A stretch of DNA of 64,000 nt from Castor canadensis (lineage: Eukaryota > Chordata > Mammalia > Rodentia > Castoridae): the NCBI RefSeq assembly GCF_047511655.1, contig NC_133402.1, forward strand, positions 61,942,951 to 62,006,950, in the 5' to 3' direction. Below, one piece after another: positions 20,404-30,917 of the stretch. How positions within the stretch are numbered: position 1 is the stretch's first letter; every line of letters starts with the position of its first letter. The notes beneath the pieces are model-generated. The model searched no databases. It saw nothing but the letters and a program-made list of their open reading frames with translations, and had not been told where the DNA came from. A program made the translations under genes and the position numbers.

Positions 20404-21134
20404 CTTGCACTTGTCTTAGAAGTAAGGTCACCACTGTCTCCTGGATGGCCTTTTTCTCCTTCAACATCACCCAAAGGATTGCATTAAAAGTTTGTTCTCG
20501 GCTAGATTGTGAAATCCCAGTCACAATCAAAGGACATTTCACTTCCTGTCATTCTGCCAACTTAGATCCCAAGGCCCACCATTGTCTTTCTCTACTGTTT
20601 ATTCTTGGATCTGCCTTCCAAGCGGGACCCTCGAACAAGCAAATGTGTGCCGGTGCCAGGCCGGGCACAGTCCCAGGTCCTCTCTCTTTGCCTGATGTCC
20701 TGGCTGTGCAGCACCTTCACTCGGCTCTCTCAGCGCTGTGTAGACAGAGTGGGCGCGGGCCGGGCCTGGGTGAAGACATCTCACTGGAGTGTCTCCTTCC
20801 CTGCGTGTGACTTCCCAAAGGTGGCGTTCCCACAGGGAGCTGGGGACAGGCCTTCCTCCCATTGCCTCCCTGGAACGTCCAAATTCTACGGGCGCTTCCT
20901 GCCCGCCTTATTCATGCTAGCAAGATCAAGTTGACAGCTCTAAACTCTGGGGGCACAGGGGGCAGCTGGGAGCCACAGCCTCACTGCTTAGCTGTGACTG
21001 CGGGAACTACCGTCACTGGTCCTCCTCCCGACCTATGCAAGGGCTCTACCACGTGAGCCCCTCCACCAGCCCCCGGATTCTGCTTGTAATGTCACATCAC
21101 AGTGTCACTGGAACTCTTATGTGAAGGACGGTGC
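20404..21134. other. Unique GC-moderate intergenic sequence
   Basis: Open frames on both strands at 20599-20934 overlap one another and carry no domain. A tRNA-type remnant may lie near 21025-21075 (gggctctaccacgtgagccc). Confidence 0.45.
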
Positions 21135-21202
21135 CGGTGACCTCCCCCAGGGCCTTTGTGCGCGCTAGGCAAGTACTGGCCAACTGAGCTACATCCCCAG
21201 CG
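21135..21202 (-). mobile_element. ID-type SINE fragment
   Basis: ctaggcaagtactggccaac, tgagctacatccccagcg; the 3' portion is lost. Confidence 0.65.
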
Positions 21203-22476
21203 CTGGAGGATCTCAAGGGACACCCAGCCCAAGAAGTCTAAGCCGTGGCTGGCTTTGAAGGAGTCTGTTCAAGCGAGGGTAGAAGAGGAGAAAGATGAGC
21301 CTGGGTGGATAACTGCTTCTCTTCTTTTCCCAGAACCTGAAAATACAAGGGACCAGCCTAAAATTATGGAAATCCTTGGGAAACCGGTTTTCCTAATCTC
21401 TCACCTGATTCAACCTCCAGTTCTCACTGCTTGCTCTGGAAGGAGAATATGGAAATGGAGTGGAAAAGAATGGGCTTGAGACCTCGTGCACAGTGAGGCC
21501 TGAAGAAATGTTTGTTGAGTGAACCAGTGAATGCATGGATTTGTCTGTTGAATGAGTCCGGTTGCAAAGCTAATTTTTGAAGGCATTTTTACAGAAAATC
21601 GTAGGATTTCTCTCCCCATTCTTCCTCTCATTACTCCAAATTTCCGCACTATGTACTTGAGAGGGCTGATCCCACCTACAGGTCAAGGACAGACCCTCTT
21701 GGCTTTACCCTCTCCCTGGTCTTCAAGGTTGGTTTAGAACAAGCCCAGTCCCCCAGTCAGGGCTCTGGGGGCCAGCAAGACTACATCTGGGAGTTTTGTT
21801 TAAGCTATTGGTGATGCAGGGTACTGTCCACCCACAAACTTCTGGTAATAAGCCATGAGGTCATTCAGTCAATCAATCAACAGAAAGCTAGAATCCAGGA
21901 GTGGACCCTGGACCAAACCTTCTCAGAAGCCAGTAACACCAGGGCTTTTCTGCAGCACTCACCTGCTAATTGCCTTTATTGTTGGGAGTGACTGGATTTT
22001 GCTCTGTTTCTTGCTGGAGAAAAATCACTTACTGTTACCAAGCTTAAGTGATTTGCAGGAATGTGAAACACGGTAAGTACTTTTGGAGATTTCCAGGCTC
22101 CCAAAGCAACATTTTAGCCCAAATAAAATCCTAATGCTCCCAAAAAGGTGAAGGTATGCACTTGCAAACAGGGCGGTGTAGATGATGAATTTGTGTAACA
22201 GTAATGAAGGTACGGTCTTGTGGCGAGAGAGTTACATGACAACTAGACCCAAGGACCTGAGGCCCCCATGTCTCAGAGACCTTGCCACGTCTCTGAGGAA
22301 GCAGTGCCGAAATACCGCCTACGGTGACACCTCAGCCCTCCTCCATGTTCCTCTTATTAGATTGTGACAGACATTTCCTGTTAAAGGCACATAGTCACTT
22401 CTCTGACACAGTTCTTTTCCACTAAAAGCAAAACATCAAACTGAAAGGAAAAGGTCTTTCTTAATATGAGGTCAGT
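21203..22476. other. Unique intergenic sequence, about 1.3 kb without recognised repeats
   Basis: The longest repeat-free stretch in the left third of the window. No exon-like frame with splice sites identified. Confidence 0.5.
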
Positions 22477-22702
22477 TTTTTGTTTTTGTCTTTGGTGGGC
22501 CTGGGGTTTGAACTCAGAGCTTCACTCTTGTAAAGCAGGTGCTCTAACCGCTTGAAACACACCTCCAGTTCGTTTTGCTCTGATTATTTTTGGAGATGAG
22601 CGTCTTGCCAACTATTTGCCTGGGCTGCCCTCAAACCTCGATCCTTCCAACCTCAGCCTCCAGAGTTGCTAAGATTACAGGCGTGCGTCACCGACACCCA
22701 GT
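22477..22702 (-). mobile_element. Composite SINE
   Basis: ctggggtttgaactcagagc, gtaaagcaggtgctctaacc, gctaagattacaggcgtgcg. Confidence 0.88.
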
Positions 22703-23072
22703 AGGTCAGCTATTTTCTAATGAAATCAGGTAACAAAGTCCAGGCCATTAGGAAGTTGGAATCAAGTTTAAGTTGCTCTTGATGCTTGAGGACTTGTCTC
22801 GCAAACATAGCAGAAGCTGGTGTCTTATTTAAATGAAAGTAAGGAAGTCCTGAACAGTATTTGGGAGCCATCTTTGCTCAAATAAACACGGACTATGAAA
22901 AAAGAGGCCTACTTTATTTTAGTCTGCATTTCCGATCTACAGGCAATGACTGGAGGATATCCTGTTCACCTTCATCATTGCTGACGTTTGGGGGCAACAC
23001 AGTTTTACTCACAGAACGCCTGGAGAACAATGATTTTCCAAGTTTACAAAGTAAGCTTTAAAGTGTTTTGGA
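22703..23072. other. Unique intergenic sequence
   Basis: AT-moderate, nothing recognised. Confidence 0.4.
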
Positions 23073-23247
23073 GGGCTGAGTGCCGTAGCGCATGTCTGTA
23101 ATCCCAACTATGAGGGAGGCATAAGTAGGAGGATCATAGTCTGAGGACAAAAAGGGCTGGTATGCGGTTCAGGTGGTAGAGCACCTGCCTAGCCAGTGTG
23201 AGGTCCTGAGTTCAAACCCCAGCACTGCTAGAAAACAAAACAAAACT
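23073..23247 (+). mobile_element. Composite SINE with shortened B1-like half
   Basis: ggctgagtgccgtagcgcat, aggaggatcatagtctgagg, then directly ggttcaggtggtagagcacc and gagttcaaaccccagcactg. Confidence 0.88.
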
Positions 23248-23263
23248 ATTTTGAAGTGTGAAC

Positions 23264-23354
23264 TTGTTGCTGTTGTTGCAGCCCTGGGATTTGAACTCAG
23301 GACCTCACACTGGCTAGGCAGGTGCTTTTACCGCTTGAGCCATGCCCCCAGCAT
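23264..23354 (-). mobile_element. tRNA-type SINE unit
   Basis: (TTGC)n-like tail complement, gggatttgaactcaggacct, ggctaggcaggtgctttta. It faces the tRNA half of 23073-23247, giving a tight inverted pair. Confidence 0.87.
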
Positions 23355-23524
23355 GGTATGTTTGAAGGCGAGTTTCTGAGATAAGGAACAGCATAGTAAG
23401 GAGAAAGAGCTTGCCAGGAGGTGAGCACACTGGTCTTACTTTATGAATTTTATCAACTTTCTTTTTATGTATGCATGTGTTTATAGTTTTACTTTCTTTA
23501 TAAATAAATTAACAAATAATAAAT

Positions 23525-23596
23525 TTTTGTGGTGCTGGGCTTGGAACCCAGGGCTTCCTTCATGATCGTCAAGTGCTGTTCCACACCCGTAGCTCT
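23525..23596 (-). mobile_element. ID-type SINE fragment
   Basis: tggtgctgggcttggaaccc, agggcttccttcatgatcgt; diverged and flanked by AT-rich (ATTT)n DNA. Confidence 0.6.
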
Positions 23597-23639
23597 ATTT
23601 TATTTTATTTATTTATTTTCATTTTTTTAGTAAAAGATG

Positions 23640-23735
23640 GTATTTATTTATTTCTGTAGGCATCACTGGGGTTTGAACTCAGGGCCTCATGCTTGGGAGG
23701 CAGGTGCTCTACCCCTTGAGCCACTCCACCACCCA
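23640..23735 (-). mobile_element. tRNA-type SINE unit
   Basis: (TTTA)n tail complement, cactggggtttgaactcagg, ggcaggtgctctaccccttg. Confidence 0.87.
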
Positions 23736-23794
23736 CGAGTGACATTCTTGGAAAGCAGAATTACACCTGCAGGATGTGAGGATTGACTGCTTAT

Positions 23795-23914
23795 TTTGAT
23801 GTTTATAAAGAGACATGATCTCACTATGCAGTCCAGGTTGGCCTCAAACTCAAACTCAGGATCCTCCCGTCTCAACTGCCTGAGTGCTGAGATTACAGGC
23901 GTGTGCTATCACAC
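23795..23914 (-). mobile_element. B1-type SINE
   Basis: tatgcagtccaggttggcct with a small duplication caaactcaaactc, then gctgagattacaggcgtgtg. Confidence 0.82.
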
Positions 23915-24063
23915 ACATACGCGTTTTTAAATTGTCTGCTTTAAGCACTATGTACTTCCTGCTGTGATGAATGAACTAGTTGTGCGCTATTCCCCTTTCA
24001 TCCTCCATGTCACATTTCATTATTCTGTTTTATACCTTTACAATATTAAAGAACATTAATTCC

Positions 24064-24388
24064 AGCTGAGCACTGGTGGCTCATGTCTGTAATCCAAGCT
24101 ACTTGGAAGTCTGAGATTGGGAGGATTACAGTTCGAGGCCAGCCTGAGCAAAAAAAGTTTGTGAGACCCCCATCTCAACAGAAAAATGCTGGGCTTCGTG
24201 GCACACACTTGTCATCCCAGGAACAGCGGGAAGCTTAAAATAGGATTGAGGTCCAAGTTGGCCAGGCCAAAAAGTAAGACTCCCATCTCCAAAATAACCA
24301 GAGCCAAAAGGGCCTGGGTGTGACTCAAACAGTACAGCACCTGCCTAGCAAGTGGGAAGCCTTGGTTCAAACCCCAGTACTGCCAGAA

Positions 24389-24421
<33 letters not shown>

Positions 24422-24422
24422 A
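24064..24422 (+). mobile_element. Long composite SINE with (GA)n tail
   Basis: Two B1-like blocks (gagcactggtggctcatgtc; gggcttcgtggcacacactt), a tRNA-type end (gcacctgcctagcaagtggg) and (GA)n at 24386-24422. Same architecture as 1752-2066 and 43040-43350. Confidence 0.87.
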
Positions 24423-24522
24423 CCATGAATTCCTACTTCCTGCTCTGCAACCTGCAATAGCATCTCTTAATGACATCATGTACAAATAAGTGAACACTTC
24501 TATTTTAAAAGTGTACAAGCCT

Positions 24523-24663
24523 TCAGTTATGATTTGCATCTTAGATGTACCCAAAGGCTATATGCTTAAAGCCTGGTCACCAGCCTATGGAGATATTGGG
24601 AAGTGGTGGGACCCAGTGGAAGGAAGGAGGAGTGTTCTCTCGCTCTTCTCTGTGTGTGTGTGT

Positions 24664-24702
<39 letters not shown>

Positions 24703-24880
24703 CCTATCTCCATCTTCCTGGCTCCCATGGAGTGAGCAGCCTCTTCCACCACTGTGACAACAGGCCCCCAAATTCTCACAACTGGACTGAAACGTCAGAA
24801 ACTATGGGCCAAAATAAACCTTTTCTCCTTTTAAGTTGATTATCTCAGGGCTTTTGTCACAGTGACAGGCAGTTTCTTCT
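24523..24880 (+). mobile_element. MaLR-like LTR fragment
   Basis: tcagttatgatttgcatctt at the start, gatattgggaagtggtggga in the body and ggccaaaataaaccttttct ... cagggcttttgtcacagtga at the end follow the layout of MLT1/MST-type LTRs. A microsatellite splits it. No coding capacity. Confidence 0.6.
24650..24701 (+). repeat. (TG)n(TC)n compound microsatellite
   Basis: About 9 TG units followed by about 17 TC units, inside the MaLR-like LTR. Confidence 0.95.
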
Positions 24881-25299
24881 CTGGCTCTTCCTCTTCTCCA
24901 GAGACCTTCTGACTTCAGCCAGCTTGGTCATTACTTCTATCTTGTCAGAGTTTATAACACTTCTGTTTTGTCTATGACTGGATGACCTCCGGTATTGAAA
25001 ACCAGCAAAGTGCAATTCCTGTATACCTTGCAACGATGGCTCTGTGCCCACGGGCGAGCAGAGTGCAATAGGAAGGCAAGTCTTCATCCCTAACCCTGCG
25101 CCAGTAGCACGGAGCTCGCCAAGCAGGGGTCTAATAATTAGATTTTCAAACCCTCCCTAGCTCCTTAAAGCCATGCACGTTTTAGATTTGCCACCTTTTA
25201 GTTTTCTGCTGGTTTTAACTGTTTTTCTCTATCCTTCTTATTGAAAGAAGCACTCACCTTCTCTCTGGGCCTGGGTTTACACACATTTTTATCCCACTC
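24881..25299. other. Unique intergenic sequence
   Basis: Nothing recognised. Confidence 0.4.
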
Positions 25300-25512
25300 T
25301 TTTCGGTGGCACTGGAGTTTGAACTCAGGGCCTCATGCTTTCGGGGCAAGCGCTCTAGCTCCTAAGGCCCTCCTCCAGCCCTTGGTTGTGATGGGTTTTT
25401 TTTAGATGGGTATTGTGACCTGTTTTCCCCAGGCTGGCCTCGAACCACAATCTTCCTGATCTCTGCCTCCTGAGTAGCGAGGATTACAGGCGCAAGTCAC
25501 AGGCACCTGGCA
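25300..25512 (-). mobile_element. Composite SINE
   Basis: cactggagtttgaactcagg, ggggcaagcgctctagctcc, agcgaggattacaggcgcaa. Confidence 0.86.
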
Positions 25513-26318
25513 GAACCTATGTTCTGCTTAAAGATACTCTTCTCTGTTGGAAACCAGCTGCTCCCCCGGCCTGCCATGCAGCTGTCCCTGTAGGCCCATC
25601 CTACAAGTTAGACTTGGAGCCCAAGTCTTTCCCATTTTTGGGTTGCATTTTCTTTGAGCTGGCCCATCCTTAATTGACTTCTCAGAAGGATTGTGAGGCG
25701 GACTTTCTGGGCACTGACATGTGTGAACACATGTTTGTTGACCCTTCAGGTGAGGTCATGGCTTGGTGTTAGACAAGGTATTCTGACCCTCTGGTCTTTG
25801 AGGGAGGAGGGCTCTGCCATTCTCTGGCCCCGAGTGTTGGTGAGGGGGACCTTGCTCATGAGACATTTCTTCTGTGTACTTGACTGGTAGTTGTTCTCTG
25901 GAAGCTTTTAGGATTTCTCTTAGTATTGTGTGTACTATAAAATCACAGGATTATAGTTAAGTGGGGGCCTAGTTTGATTTCTTTTGCTTGGCAGTCAGAA
26001 TAGTCTATCTGAAAACACCTGTCCTTTCCTTGACTCTGGGAAATTTTCTTCTGTTATTTCTCTCCTGCATTTCTTGACTTCTTTTGAACCTATTAGTTGA
26101 AACTTGTCCTTTCTGGATTGACTATGTCTTTGGACTTCTGGAAGTATTTCTTCCCCTTTGTCTTTTTGTTTTATGCCCTGGAAGATTTCGTAGACCTTTT
26201 CTTTCACTCCTTAGGTTGATGTTTTTTATTATTTTAAGAAATTTTACAAACCCTAGTCCCACAAAAAAATTTATTTTTAACTTCCAATTAATATTTCTTG
26301 CTTCTGATTGCATAATTA

Positions 26319-26349
<31 letters not shown>

Positions 26350-26469
26350 ACAAATATATCAACTTGTTCTTGTTTTGTGGATACAATAGCCTCTCAAATT
26401 GTCCTAGGGTCACTAATTAGAATCTTAAAAATTCTTTTATATTCCCAAAGTTATCTGCTTTCTATGAGG
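25513..26469. other. Intergenic sequence, T-rich, with a (GT)n microsatellite
   Basis: From about 25930 the + strand is rich in ttct/tttc text, which may be an old transposon relic that I cannot name. (GT)n with one A lies at 26320-26350. Confidence 0.45.
26320..26350 (+). repeat. (GT)n microsatellite
   Basis: About 14 GT units. Confidence 0.9.
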
Positions 26470-26560
26470 TCAGCTTTTTTTTTTGGCTTCACGCAGTTTG
26501 AACTCAGGGCCTCAAGCTTGCTAGGCAGGTGCCTTACCTCTTGAGCCACACCCCCAGCTA
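26470..26560 (-). mobile_element. tRNA-type SINE unit
   Basis: cagtttgaactcagggcctc, gctaggcaggtgccttacct, cacacccccagct. Confidence 0.85.
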
Positions 26561-26829
26561 TAACCAAATTATTAAGTAAATAATCTCTCATATTAAATTG
26601 GTAATCTGAATGATTAGATCATATCGTAACTTTTTTTCTGAAACCCCTAACAGAGTGGGGGTATTAGTTTGCTTGCGTTGCTGTTGCAAGAGCTCTGAAG
26701 ACAGATGCTTTGTAATGAGGTTCATCTAGCACAGTCTGGTGTCCAAGAGCACGGTGCTGGCACTTTGCTGTCACACCTCGGTGGCGAAGCTGCAGGGGCT
26801 CAGCATGCAGAGCAGCCTCACCCAATAAC

Positions 26830-27043
26830 AACCCCGGCAGCTCACACCTGTAATCCTAGCTACTCAGGAGGCTGAGATCAAGAGGATCACAGTTTGAAGC
26901 CAGCCTTGGGCAAATAGTTCTACAAGACCCTGTCTCCAAAACACCCAAAACAAAAAGGGTCGGTGGGGTGACTCAAGCCGTAAGAGCACCTGCCTAACAA
27001 GCTTGAGGCTCTGAGTTCAAACCACAGTAATTAAAAAAAAATA
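26830..27043 (+). mobile_element. Composite SINE inside the MaLR-like LTR
   Basis: ggcagctcacacctgtaatc, gcaaatagttctacaagacc, ggtcggtggggtgactcaag, gagttcaaaccacagtaatt. Confidence 0.9.
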
Positions 27044-27173
27044 AAACCCACTCTTGATAGAACTGTCTGGGTCCTATAAGAACAACATCAATCCTTTCCA
27101 AGAGCCATGCCTGCAGGACCAAATGACCTAATTACCTTTTCCCTCCATCAGGCCCCAACCTCACCTGCTCTTT

Positions 27174-27268
27174 CTCCTGCATGCTAGACAAGTGCTGTAC
27201 CACTGTGCTACAGCCCTAGGCCCCCCTCCCATGTGTGTGTGTGTGTGTGTGTATGTGTGTGCACGCGC
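27174..27268 (-). mobile_element. ID-type SINE fragment next to a (TG)n run
   Basis: gcatgctagacaagtgctgt, gtgctacagccctaggcc; a (TG)n run with TATG interruptions lies at 27233-27262. Confidence 0.65.
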
Positions 27269-27274
27269 TGTGTG

Positions 27275-27489
27275 TACTAGTGTTTGAATTCAGGGCCTTA
27301 CAATTGCTAGGCAGCCACTTTACAGCTTCACACGTGTTCTTTGTAGCTAGGATTACAGGTGTGTGCACCATAGCTGCCTTATTAACTGGGACAGAGTCTC
27401 CCTAACTTTTTGCTGGGCTGGTCTTGATCCTCCTGATCTCTGCCTACCAAGTAGCTGGGATTACAGACACCTAGCCACCCTGCCAGGCT
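27275..27489 (-). mobile_element. Composite SINE, rearranged
   Basis: gtttgaattcagggccttac, then agctaggattacaggtgtgt and a second agctgggattacagacacct, so two B1-like pieces are present. Confidence 0.7.
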
Positions 27490-27495
27490 AGGGCC

Positions 27496-27712
27496 TACTT
27501 CTTCTTCTTTTTTTTTTTTTTTTTTGAAGTACTGGGATATGAATTCAAGGTCTGTACCTTGAGCCACTCCACCAGCCCTTTTTATGAAGGGTTTTTTCGA
27601 GATAGGATCTCAAGAACTGTTTGCCTGTGCTGGCTTTGAACTGTGATCCTCTTGATCTCTGCCTCCTGAGTAGCTAGGATTAGAGGTGTGAGCCACCAGC
27701 ACCCAACTAGGC
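27496..27712 (-). mobile_element. Composite SINE
   Basis: T-run, gaattcaaggtctgtacctt, gggttttttcgagataggat, agctaggattagaggtgtga. It lacks the middle of the tRNA-type unit. Confidence 0.88.
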
Positions 27713-27845
27713 CCTACTTCTTAGAAGATCTGCCACCTCAGGACCACCACACTAGGGATGAAGCTTTCAGCACATGAACCTTTGGAAGACACTGAATTCA
27801 TATCCAGACCAGACCAGTAGCTGACAGTATTTAAATACACATTTA

Positions 27846-27930
27846 AGGACTGGGGTGTAGCTGGAGTGGTAGAGTGCCTGCCTACTAAGATAAGGCCCTG
27901 AGTTCAAATTTCAGTCCTGCTACACATATA
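27846..27930 (+). mobile_element. tRNA-type SINE unit
   Basis: gactggggtgtagctggagt, agagtgcctgcctactaaga, gagttcaaatttcagtcctg. Confidence 0.83.
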
Positions 27931-27951
27931 TGTATTTAAAAATACAGCAAT

Positions 27952-28043
27952 GGGGCTGGGGTTGTAGTTCAGTAGAAGAGTGCTTGCCCACTCTGTGCAA
28001 GGCCCTGGCTTCCATCCCCAGCACTGAAACAACAACAGAAATG
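27952..28043 (+). mobile_element. ID-type SINE
   Basis: ggggctggggttgtagttca, gagtgcttgcccactctgtg, cttccatccccagcactgaa, CAA-rich tail. Confidence 0.85.
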
Positions 28044-28098
28044 TAGCAGGTCACAACACCTAGCATTTTAGGGGCACTTTACAAATACTGTACTCATG

Positions 28099-28218
28099 TT
28101 TTTTTTTTTTTGAGATGTTGTCTTGCCAATACAGCCCAGGCTAGCCTTGAATTTGAGATCCTCCTGCCCCAGTGTTCCAAATGCTAAGATTACAGAAGTA
28201 CACTACCATACTTAGCTG
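28099..28218 (-). mobile_element. B1-type SINE
   Basis: T-run, caatacagcccaggctagcc, gatcctcctgccccagtgtt, gctaagattacagaagtaca. Confidence 0.82.
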
Positions 28219-28347
28219 TGTTCAAGCCTTATAAACACTGGTTCATTTAATTTAAGATGATCAGTAAATGCAAGTGTCTGTCCTTTAATCTGCAAAGGAT
28301 GTACAGTTGTCATTTGTAAAAGAATTCTTGAAAAGCATCCAATATTG

Positions 28348-28434
28348 GGCTGGGGGTGTGGATCAAGCAGTAGAGCACTTACCTAGCAAGTGTGAGGCCT
28401 TGGGTTCAAGTCCAAATAAAAATAATAATAATTT
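28348..28434 (+). mobile_element. tRNA-type SINE unit
   Basis: ggctgggggtgtggatcaag, cagtagagcacttacctagc, AATAATAAT-type tail. Confidence 0.83.
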
Positions 28435-28457
28435 TCTGACACACTAAGAAAAGAAGT

Positions 28458-28668
28458 TAGGGCTTGAGCACAGCAGTGCACACTTATAATCCCAGCACTT
28501 GGGGAACTGAGGCAGGAGGAGTATGAGGTTGAGGTCACTCTGGGATACACAGCAAGTCTTTGTCTCAGAAAACCTAAACCCCAAAGCACCTAGCGTTAGG
28601 ACCAATTGTGTGCAAGTGTGAAGCCCTGAGTTCAAACCCCAGTGTCATCAAAAACAAAAAAAAAAGCC
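28458..28668 (+). mobile_element. B1-type SINE joined to a tRNA-type end
   Basis: gagcacagcagtgcacactt, gcacttggggaactgaggca, then caagtgtgaagccctgagtt and gttcaaaccccagtgtcatc with an A-tail. Confidence 0.8.
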
Positions 28669-29344
28669 AAGTGTGTGGAAAATGATACTGCTGTGTAAAG
28701 AAACATGAGTTCATGACTTTTAGGTACAGTAAAGTGCCACACAATTACAGCTGCTTGTGGGGACGGACTCTTTCAAAGGAGATCTTAATGTCTGTTCTCT
28801 CAGGTACAAATACAGTCCCAGTCCCCTATTAGTTCAAAATCTGATACTGCAGGAGGAATTGGAAGTCCTTTTCCTGCATACATGCTTACGTTCAGGGATG
28901 AACCTAAGAGTCTACAGAGACGAAGAGGCAATTTTTCTTATTTATGGCCAGGGAAAGTAGCATGGATTCTGCTGTCTGGGGAGCACACTGAGCGAGTGGT
29001 CCTACCTGTGCCCCTCCTCCTGCAGCACCCAGCCCTCCAGAGCTCTGCCACGGTCACTGTGGAGATGGGGCTGGGTACCGAGGAGATGTGGACGTTTAGA
29101 TCCAAGTGCTGTTGACCATGAGTGAGTAACTGTTTCTAAACAGCAGTTTTCTCGTCTATAGAATTAGGGAAACAACACCCTCAGGTTAGGGGTTTTGTGA
29201 ACACTATGAAATTAATCACACTGAGCAAGTAGGGCAGGGCCTTGCCTTTGGTATTTGTAAATGACTGTTGTCATTACTGTGTCATTCACATGTCCTCTAC
29301 GGGCAGGGCAGGCCGTCAGAGTTAGCAAAGAAAAACCCCGGATA
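28669..29344. other. Unique intergenic sequence
   Basis: Two overlapping + frames (28757-28960 and 28882-29115) show no domain and no supporting splice sites. Confidence 0.45.
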
Positions 29345-29540
29345 TTGCCCAGCTACTCAGGGGGTGGAGGTAGGAGGATCACAGTTCATTTCCAGCTGGG
29401 CAAAACCATAGAACTGTATTTGAAAAGCAAACTAAAAGCAAAAAGGACTGGAGGTGTGGCACAAGTGATAGAACACCCACTTTGCAAATGCAAAGCCCTG
29501 AGTTCAGACCCCAGTAATACCAAAAAACAAAAAAAAAAAG
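29345..29540 (+). mobile_element. Composite SINE, 5' truncated
   Basis: It starts inside the B1-like half (ccagctactcagggggtgga); then actggaggtgtggcacaagt and gagttcagaccccagtaata. Confidence 0.83.
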
Positions 29541-29552
29541 TAACGCAAGCTA

Positions 29553-29606
29553 AAAGGATGAGCACGTGACTCAAGCAGTACCAAGCCCAGACCCACCAAA
29601 ATATAG
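29553..29606 (+). mobile_element. tRNA-type SINE remnant
   Basis: gagcacgtgactcaagcagt, ccaagcccagacccaccaaa; the centre is deleted. Last SINE before the promoter region. Confidence 0.5.
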
Positions 29607-30600
29607 GATAGTCAGTTAAACTTGAATTTCTGACAGACAATAGTAATTTTCTAACATAGCCTTGTCTCAAATATTGCACAAAACAGACTTATTCTAAGTG
29701 ATTATCTATTTGAAATTCAAGTTTAAGTGAGCATTCTGTGTTTTATTTGGCAAAGCAACTTTACCTTTAAGAGAGAAACTTAGGTTTAGTAAAATTAACG
29801 CACAGGGAATATAACTGTGATTGTTGGATATTTCATCTGCTCACTTTCATAGGTCAATACCCCCAATACAGGCAGTATTTCCTCTTCCAGGTAATGCTCA
29901 AGTATCATCTATCAAAAGAAACAAATAGTTCCCATACTTGGAATAGAATGTAAAAACTTCATCAAATAGAAATCTATTGGATCCGGTTACTGTACTGACC
30001 TAAGTCGTGGGTTTTGAAACTGTTTACTGAATTATATTTGGATTTAAATCTGTACTTGGAAAACCACAAAGCACTAAGTATGAAAGTCACATTAATGGCC
30101 ACTAAAAAAATACAAACTACAAATCCCAGACAGCAGCCAGGATCCGTGAAACTAGATTTCATAATGTTCTCGTTTGCCAGGTTTTCTTTGTGCACGCCAG
30201 CAAATTTCTCAGTGTGCTTTTTATTAGAACACACACACATGAAAAGAGTAAGGCAGATGAGTTTGATAATATTTCAGATTCTAAATTAAAGAGCTTGTAA
30301 TCAACTCGACCAGTATTTTTGCTCTCCTCTAAATTGCAGTTCAATTTTTTTTTTGGAGATAAACACAGTTAACTATTCCATTCCTTAGTTCTGTTGCAAG
30401 CTTGCCTAGAATCTAAAGAAATGCATTCTGGTCTGCTTGGTGTTTCACTATTTGTAATACCAATTAACTCTACAAAATACTTTTGCAAGCTTTTGGTGTT
30501 ATTAGCTCAAAAAGAACTGGATTTTTATTCTTTCTAAAGACACATTTATCAATTGTATTCTTTTAAATACAAAAAAAAAGAGCATTCCCAACAGGGTGCG
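29607..30600. other. ATP1B3: SINE-free AT-rich upstream flank
   Basis: About 1 kb of unique AT-rich DNA at the left edge of the SINE-poor zone. No exon supported. Confidence 0.5.
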
Positions 30601-30619
30601 TGCCTTTCATTCATAATTT

Positions 30620-30917
30620 TTATTTATCAGACTGTGCTCCATTTCCAAAACAATACCGCAGCTTCTGCACCAACTCCTCTTCAAGGGTTCTGATCCAGTC
30701 CGTACTCTTCAGCTCCATCTCCCGTAGGAAAGTGTCGCCTGCACCCTGGGCCCCGCCCCGGGCCGCGTCCACGCGGGTAACATTTCAGCATCCCCGCTAC
30801 ATGGAGTGTTGCGTCCGTGTCGGTGAAGAGCTGGAGTGTCCGAGCCCAAACAGGAGACCTTTTAGTGGACAGGACACTCAGGATTTCATTGAGAAATTCA
30901 AGTGACTCTGGAGACAC
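30620..30917 (-). pseudogene. Protein-like minus-strand stretch, unidentified, frame-broken
   Basis: Reading the minus strand, one frame (30620-30784) ends with the protein-like tail MELKSTDWIRTLEEELVQKL then RYCFGNGAQSDK and TAA. A second frame just upstream (to 30917) gives SLEFLNEILSVLSTKRSPVW and TLQLFTDTDATLHVAGMLK. A one-base frame change near 30785 would join them. The mix of residues looks more like protein than a chance ORF, and TAA overlaps an AATAAA. I do not recognise the family; it could be a decayed pseudogene, a terminal exon of an antisense gene, or chance. Confidence 0.3.

Larger units (their letters stand above)
26662..27825 (+). mobile_element. MaLR-like (MST/MLT1-type) LTR fragments split by SINEs
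   Basis: Pieces at 26662-26828 (tattagtttgcttgcgttgc), 27052-27172 (aatgacctaattaccttttc, ccatcaggccccaacctcac) and 27725-27825 (agctttcagcacatgaacct, tttggaagacactgaattca) keep the order expected of one LTR. Four SINEs were inserted later. Confidence 0.6.

Noticed and set aside
20370..20934. Overlapping 90-146 codon frames on both strands
   Set aside because: One begins inside an ID SINE and the frames shadow each other; nothing resembles a known domain.
23166..23354. Functional tRNA genes suggested by A- and B-box-like text
   Set aside because: The units recur dozens of times with A-tails and target-site duplications and lack a foldable cloverleaf: SINEs, not tRNAs.
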